DNA of 27,503 nt, from positions 1 through 27,503 of the forward strand of contig JAPKDE010000014.1 in NCBI GenBank assembly GCA_028822675.1, read 5' to 3'. Every line of letters begins with the position of its first letter. The first letter of the stretch is position 1. This DNA is from Dehalococcoidia bacterium (GTDB taxonomy: Bacteria > Chloroflexota > Dehalococcoidia > UBA3495). Shown here piece after piece: positions 23,669 through 27,503 of the stretch. A model generated the notes under the pieces. It did not search any database, was not told the DNA's origin, and worked only from the letters and a program-made list of their open reading frames with translations. Position numbers and translations under genes: made by a program.

Positions 23669-24541
23669 ATGTTTCAAGGTTTTGAAGAGCTTCAAATAGA
23701 AGCAAACGGCACCACCATCAACCTGGTCAAGGGTGGCAACGGCCCGCCGTTGCTGATGCTCCACGGCTACCCGCAGACCCACGCCATGTGGAACAAGATT
23801 GCGCCCCGTTTGGCGGAAGACTACACCGTGGTCTGCCCAGACCTGCGCGGCTACGGCGACAGCGCCAAGGTCGAAGGCGACCCAGAGCACATGAACTACT
23901 CCAAGCGCACCATGGGCCAGGACCAGGTGGACGTTATGAAGGCCCTGGGGTTTGACCAGTTCTACCTGGTGGGCCACGACCGGGGAGGCCGGGTTTCGCA
24001 CCGGTTGACCAAGGACAATCCCGACAGTGTATTGAAGTTGGTCACGTTAGATATTGTCCCAACACGGACCATGTTCCAGATCGTGGATAAGGATTTTGCC
24101 ACCAACACCTGGCATTGGTTTTTCCTAATCCAGCCCTTTGATTTCCCCGAAAAAGTCATTGGTGCCAACCCGGAGTTCTACGCCCGACGCGGGTTTGAAC
24201 GAACCAAGGACGCCGACAAAGTGTTCACCCCCGAGGCTCTCGCGGACTATGTCCGTTGCTTCAGCATTCCCGGCACCATCCACGCGGTCTGCGAGGACTA
24301 CCGGGCCGGTGCCAGCATCGACCTGGTGCACGACGAATCCGACTTCGACCAGAAGATCAACTGCCCCATGTTGGCCCTCTGGAGCCAAACAGGGTTTGTG
24401 GGCAAGACTCAAGATCCTCTGAAAATTTGGCAGGACTACGCCACCAACGTGCGGGGACAATCACTGCCCTGCGGACATTACATAGCAGAAGAACTGCCAG
24501 ACGACTCATACGCAGCCATCAAACAGTTCTTGTCGGAATAG
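23669..24541 (+). CDS. Alpha/beta hydrolase of the fluoroacetate dehalogenase type
   Basis: The protein has 290 residues. Compared with Rhodopseudomonas fluoroacetate dehalogenase RPA1163 (recalled), the catalytic set is intact. It comprises nucleophile Asp104 in GHDRGGR (Asp110), Arg105 and Arg108 for the carboxylate, and Asp128 in LDIVPT (Asp134). It also has halide-pocket His149-Trp150 (His155-Trp156) and Tyr211 in DYRAG (Tyr219), and His270 in CGHYIAEELPDD (His280). The constant offset of six over the first half argues for true homology. Such enzymes replace the halogen of 2-haloacetates with hydroxyl; some homologues are epoxide hydrolases. It gives a 2-hydroxyacid such as glycolate, a possible substrate for FMN hydroxyacid oxidases. 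Confidence 0.88.
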   Translation: MFQGFEELQIEANGTTINLVKGGNGPPLLMLHGYPQTHAMWNKIAPRLAEDYTVVCPDLRGYGDSAKVEGDPEHMNYSKRTMGQDQVDVMKALGFDQFYLVGHDRGGRVSHRLTKDNPDSVLKLVTLDIVPTRTMFQIVDKDFATNTWHWFFLIQPFDFPEKVIGANPEFYARRGFERTKDADKVFTPEALADYVRCFSIPGTIHAVCEDYRAGASIDLVHDESDFDQKINCPMLALWSQTGFVGKTQDPLKIWQDYATNVRGQSLPCGHYIAEELPDDSYAAIKQFLSE

Positions 24542-24577
24542 GGGTAAATATCAGTGTCAACCGAACACCCCACTCGA

Positions 24578-24599
24578 TCGTCCTGAGCCAGTCGAAGGG
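24578..24599. repeat. Dispersed repeat fragment of the CGTCCTGAGCC-GTCGAAGG type
   Basis: TCGTCCTGAGCCAGTCGAAGG lies in the 211-base gap between hydrolase and cupin genes. I recall a near-identical sequence (with CCTGTCGAAGG) as a common intergenic repeat in bacterial genomes. The remainder of the gap shows no gene. Confidence 0.5.
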
Positions 24600-24752
24600 C
24601 ACGCATAAGTCATGTTTGGAAACGAAAACCATGACTAAATTGGGAAAATGGTTCGCCTTTCCACGGAAGGACACCACGAACGGATAAGCGTAACCCATAA
24701 TCGAATTACCAATTTTGGATTAAAAAGAAAAGAAATTAAAGGAGAATCAATC

Positions 24753-25091
24753 ATGAGTTCAATCAGAATGTACACCGGCGACGACGGCACAACCAAGATC
24801 GAAGAGATCAACCCCTCAGAGCATCCTTCCTATAACACCCTGCATGACGCATCGAAGATTATCTTCAGGGCTCAGCAGCCCGGCTTCTTCAGCGACTGGC
24901 ACATTGCCCCACGCCGCCAGTACATCATCACCCTGTCCGGCGAGGCTGAGATCGGCCTGAAAGATGGCACCACTCACCGTCTGGGCGCAGGCGACGTCAA
25001 CCTGGCCGAGGACATGACCGGCGCCGGTCATACCACCCGCGTGGTGGGTGACGTACCCCGCATCACTGCCACCGTGCATCTGGAAGACTAA
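24753..25091 (+). CDS. Small single-domain cupin protein
   Basis: The protein has 112 residues, and the ATG has AAAGGAG nine bases upstream. A cupin barrel is indicated by WHIAPRRQYIITLSGEAEIGLKDG followed by HRLGAGDVNLAEDMTGAGHTTRVVGD. Probable metal ligands are the His of WHIAP, the Gln of RRQ and the His of TGAGH; the usual HxH pair is reduced to one His. Proteins of this pattern are common in soil and marine bacteria, with no assigned reaction that I know. It stands alone between the dehalogenase-like gene and a terminator. It may be a small metal-binding enzyme or ligand sensor. Confidence 0.82.
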   Translation: MSSIRMYTGDDGTTKIEEINPSEHPSYNTLHDASKIIFRAQQPGFFSDWHIAPRRQYIITLSGEAEIGLKDGTTHRLGAGDVNLAEDMTGAGHTTRVVGDVPRITATVHLED

Positions 25092-25110
25092 TCCGTCTAT
25101 TTAGCTGAAA

Positions 25111-25151
25111 TTCAAAAGGGCGTCCCAACGGAACCGGGACGCCCTTTTGAA
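25111..25151 (+). terminator. Intrinsic terminator after the cupin gene
   Basis: A 16-base perfect stem (TTCAAAAGGGCGTCCC at 25111-25126, complement 25136-25151) with a nine-base loop. A and T tracts occur on both sides. It shares the AAAAGGGCG core of the terminator at 9248, suggesting a common design in this genome. Confidence 0.92.
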
Positions 25152-25185
25152 TTGTGATTACTTTCTGCGCCGGATTAGGCCCACG

Positions 25186-25202
25186 CGGTTTTCCTAAAAC
25201 CG
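25186..25202. repeat. Short inverted repeat upstream of the spermidine-synthase-like gene
   Basis: CGGTTTT-CCT-AAAACCG is a perfect 7-base dyad, 84 bases before the gene. It could be an operator; no promoter is convincing nearby. Confidence 0.4.
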
Positions 25203-25241
25203 TAAAATAGCGTCATACTGGTTGTTAGAGACCCAACTTTA

Positions 25242-25270
25242 ATTAAACCCGCTTGTATTAAACCCGCTTG
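25242..25270. repeat. Tandem 14-base repeat at the 5' end of the spermidine-synthase-like gene
   Basis: ATTAAACCCGCTTG occurs at 25242-25255 and again at 25257-25270, period 15. It places an identical copy right at the ribosome-loading region. Confidence 0.85.
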
Positions 25271-25285
25271 CCGAGAGAGACGCCG

Positions 25286-25957
25286 TTGAAACCCTGGATA
25301 CTCATCGACAAAGCCCAGACACCCGGCCATGGCGCTGAGCTGTGCCTGTACCAGCGTGACCAAGAATTCGCGATTCAAGCGGACAATCTTGAGTTGATGA
25401 ACAGCCGCATCTTTGGCTCGGAGCAGGCGTTGGCCTCCCTTGCCTGCCAGAAGATTAACGACGCGCCAACTGCTCGCGTTTTGATCGGCGGTCTGGGTAT
25501 GGGTTACACCCTAAAATCGGCGCTGGACGAACTTGGGGCCAAAGCCGAAGTAGTGGTCGCTGAACTCGTCCCCGCAGTGGTCCGCTGGAACCAGGGAGTC
25601 CTGGCTCATCTGGCCGGCAATCCCCTCGACGACGAACGCGTCATAGTGCAAGAGGGTGACGTGGCCCAAATGATCAAGCGGGGCCGCGGCAGCTTCAGCG
25701 CCATCCTGCTAGATGTGGACAACGGCCCCAACGCCCTCACATCCGACGGTAATGACTGGCTCTACACCATCGCCGGGTTGGAGACCGCCCACGCCGCGTT
25801 GAAGCCCAACGGCGTACTGGGCATCTGGTCCTCCGACCAAGATGCTGGTTTCGCCAAGAGGCTTGGCCAGACCGGGTTCGATGTTGAAGAGGTCAAGGTG
25901 CGCGGTCGCGGCAAGAAGGGTGCCCATAACATCGTCTGGATCGCCGAGCGTATTTAG
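25286..25957 (+). CDS. Spermidine synthase-like protein (SAM-dependent methyltransferase fold)
   Basis: The protein has 223 residues from TTG at 25286, giving MKPWILIDKAQTPGHGAELCLYQR, the common start of this family; GAGAGA lies upstream. A TTG at 25268 is an alternative. The nucleotide-binding motif is VLIGGLGMGYTLKSALDEL (about 66-84), followed by VVVAELVPAVVRWNQ. The later ILLDVDNGPNALTSDGNDWLYT contains the acidic loop. The N-terminal beta domain of true spermidine synthases is shortened and the polyamine-binding Asp pattern is not clear. A transferase acting on another acceptor is therefore possible. It precedes tex by 81 bases. Confidence 0.82.
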   Translation: MKPWILIDKAQTPGHGAELCLYQRDQEFAIQADNLELMNSRIFGSEQALASLACQKINDAPTARVLIGGLGMGYTLKSALDELGAKAEVVVAELVPAVVRWNQGVLAHLAGNPLDDERVIVQEGDVAQMIKRGRGSFSAILLDVDNGPNALTSDGNDWLYTIAGLETAHAALKPNGVLGIWSSDQDAGFAKRLGQTGFDVEEVKVRGRGKKGAHNIVWIAERI

Positions 25958-26038
25958 CCGTGCGTATTTAATCGGGTTTAGCCAAATTTAATCCGGCAAA
26001 ACAACACTGATTCTCAAAACGGATAACGTCAAAAGAAC

Positions 26039-27503
26039 ATGATAGATACCGCCATTCCCCAGATTGCCCAGGAACTCAAATTGGCCCGAGGGCAGGTTTC
26101 CGCTACGGTCAACCTGCTGGACGACGGCGCAACCGTGCCGTTCATAGCCCGGTACCGCAAGGAGAACACCGCCAGTCTGGACGAGGTCGAAATCACCAAC
26201 ATCCGCGACCGGCTCTCCCAGATTCGCGAGCTCCGAGACCGCCGTCAGGCCATTCTAGATTCGCTGGAAAAGCGTGGTCTGTTGACCGAGGAACTCCGCC
26301 GGTTGATCTTGGCCGCCGAGACCATGACGACCCTGGAAGACATTTACCTGCCCTATCGACCCAAACGCCGCACCAGAGCCACTATCGCCAAGGAGAAGGG
26401 GCTGGAGCCGCTGGCGTTGCATCTGTGGGGACAGGAAAGCTTCAACGTTAGACAGGCTGCTGACGAATACGTCGACTCGACTACCGGCACGATTAATGGC
26501 GTGGCCAACGTACCGGACGCCCTCAGCGGTGCGCGCGATATCATCGCCGAATGGGTCAGTGAGGACAAAGTCGCCCGGCGGGAGATTCGGCGTCTATTTT
26601 GGTCTCAGGGCACATTTTCTTCTTCAGTCGTCTCCGGCAAGCGTGAAGAGGCCGCAAAATACCGGGACTACTTCGAGTGGGAAGAACCGGTGATGAAGGT
26701 CCCTTCCCACCGGGTGCTGGCCATGCTCAGGGGCGAAAAAGAGTCCATGTTATCCGTGCATATCTCGCCGCCAGCAGTTCAGGCCGTGGCCGTGCTGCAG
26801 GACATATTCGTCACCGGCGAAACAGAGGCCTCACAGGAAGTCCGACAGGCAGTGCAGGACCGCTACAAGCCGCTGTTGGAAGCTTCTATGGAGACTGAGG
26901 TGCGCAAGGAAGCACGCCTGCGCGCCGAGGACGCTGCCATTACGGTGTTCGCCGACAACCTGCGGGAACTGCTGCTGGCCCCGGCCCTGGGGCAGAAAAA
27001 CGTCTTGGCCCTGGACCCCGGGTTCCGCTCCGGCTGCAAACTGGTCTGCCTGGACCGGCAGGGTCGGCTGCTGCACAACGACACCGTCTACCCGCACACC
27101 GGGGAGCGGGGCGAGCGGGAGGCCGGCGACAAGATTGTCGACCTTTGCCGCCTCTACAGTGTTGAAGCCATCGCCGTGGGCAACGGCACCGCCGGCCGCG
27201 AAACCGAAGCCTTCCTCCAGACGCTGGAACTGGACTCGGATATCACGGTGGTTATGGTCAACGAGAGCGGAGCCTCCGTCTATTCGGCGTCAGAAGTGGC
27301 GCGGAACGAGTTCCCAGACTATGACCTGACAGTCCGCGGCGCAGTCTCGATTGGTCGCCGGCTCATGGACCCATTGGCCGAGTTGGTCAAGATCGACCCC
27401 AAGTCCATCGGCGTCGGCCAGTACCAGCACGACGTTGACCAGAAGGCGTTGAAAGACCGGCTGGACGATGTGGTGGGCAGTTGCGTGAACAATGTGGGCG
27501 TTG
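26039..27503 (+). CDS. tex: Tex, S1-domain RNA-binding transcription accessory protein (5' two-thirds)
   Basis: I translated 488 codons with no stop; the frame leaves the window. Tex is normally about 720-780 residues. The N-terminal helical region (ARGQVSATVNLLDDGATVPFIARYRKE, then EDIYLPYRPKRRTRATIAKEKGLEPLA) is typical. A YqgF/RNase-H-like domain runs from about 320 (LDPGFRSGCK) to 450. The invariant VNESGASVYSASEVARNEFP, RGAVSIGRRLMDPLAELVKIDPKSIGVGQYQHDV follows. The helix-hairpin-helix and S1 domains lie beyond the window. Tex is a conserved nucleic-acid-binding factor linked to transcription. The ATG at 26039 has only a weak purine-rich site (AAAAGAA) before it. Confidence 0.93.
   Translation, partial: MIDTAIPQIAQELKLARGQVSATVNLLDDGATVPFIARYRKENTASLDEVEITNIRDRLSQIRELRDRRQAILDSLEKRGLLTEELRRLILAAETMTTLEDIYLPYRPKRRTRATIAKEKGLEPLALHLWGQESFNVRQAADEYVDSTTGTINGVANVPDALSGARDIIAEWVSEDKVARREIRRLFWSQGTFSSSVVSGKREEAAKYRDYFEWEEPVMKVPSHRVLAMLRGEKESMLSVHISPPAVQAVAVLQDIFVTGETEASQEVRQAVQDRYKPLLEASMETEVRKEARLRAEDAAITVFADNLRELLLAPALGQKNVLALDPGFRSGCKLVCLDRQGRLLHNDTVYPHTGERGEREAGDKIVDLCRLYSVEAIAVGNGTAGRETEAFLQTLELDSDITVVMVNESGASVYSASEVARNEFPDYDLTVRGAVSIGRRLMDPLAELVKIDPKSIGVGQYQHDVDQKALKDRLDDVVGSCVNNVGV

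Overview
The window is a gene-dense stretch of a bacterial chromosome with about 25 protein genes on both strands. It includes several TTG or GTG starts, strong AGGAGG-type ribosome sites, and three clear intrinsic terminators. The gene content suggests a free-living heterotroph of the Chloroflexota, possibly the marine SAR202/Dehalococcoidia lineage. It has paired CaiB/BaiF CoA-transferases, a fluoroacetate-dehalogenase-like hydrolase, an FMN 2-hydroxyacid oxidase, a ferredoxin-linked 2-oxoacid oxidoreductase and a REP-associated transposase. This placement is an inference from gene content; no rRNA or tRNA is present to confirm it.

Layout. Positions 1-2640 (minus): a geranylgeranyl-reductase-type flavoprotein followed by an NfeD/ClpP-class membrane protease cut by the window edge. 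Positions 2850-7270 (plus): a consensus promoter, a PdhR/FadR-type operator and an FCD-domain GntR regulator. These precede a three-gene operon for a 2-oxoacid:ferredoxin oxidoreductase (fused gamma-delta, alpha, beta), closed by a strong terminator. The alpha subunit carries the active-site residues I associate with oxalate oxidoreductase rather than pyruvate:ferredoxin oxidoreductase. Positions 7329-7944 (minus): a HigBA toxin-antitoxin pair with a likely operator. Positions 8127-9282 (plus): an FMN 2-hydroxyacid oxidase and terminator. Positions 9312-13060: an alpha/beta hydrolase, a small unknown plus-strand gene, TenA and a medium-chain acyl-CoA synthetase. Positions 13144-14424 (plus): an SDR dehydrogenase followed by a broken membrane-protein gene. 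Positions 14478-15210: a RAYT transposase flanked by REP palindromes, with a third REP inside its reading frame.

Positions 15236-20710 (minus) form a tight five-gene operon: two CaiB/BaiF CoA-transferases, an enoyl-CoA-hydratase-family protein, an aldo/keto reductase and an M24 metallopeptidase. Divergent from it (20930-24541, plus) lie an MFS transporter, a class III aminotransferase and a fluoroacetate-dehalogenase-like hydrolase. Then come a small cupin with its terminator, a spermidine-synthase-like protein and the first two-thirds of Tex.

Two parts look most original. One is the regulator plus oxalate-oxidoreductase-like operon. It may be linked to the nearby hydroxyacid oxidase through glycolate/glyoxylate/oxalate chemistry. 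The other is the 15.2-24.5 kb divergent cluster, which looks like an uncharacterised catabolic route for a CoA-activated, possibly amino- or halogen-bearing acid.
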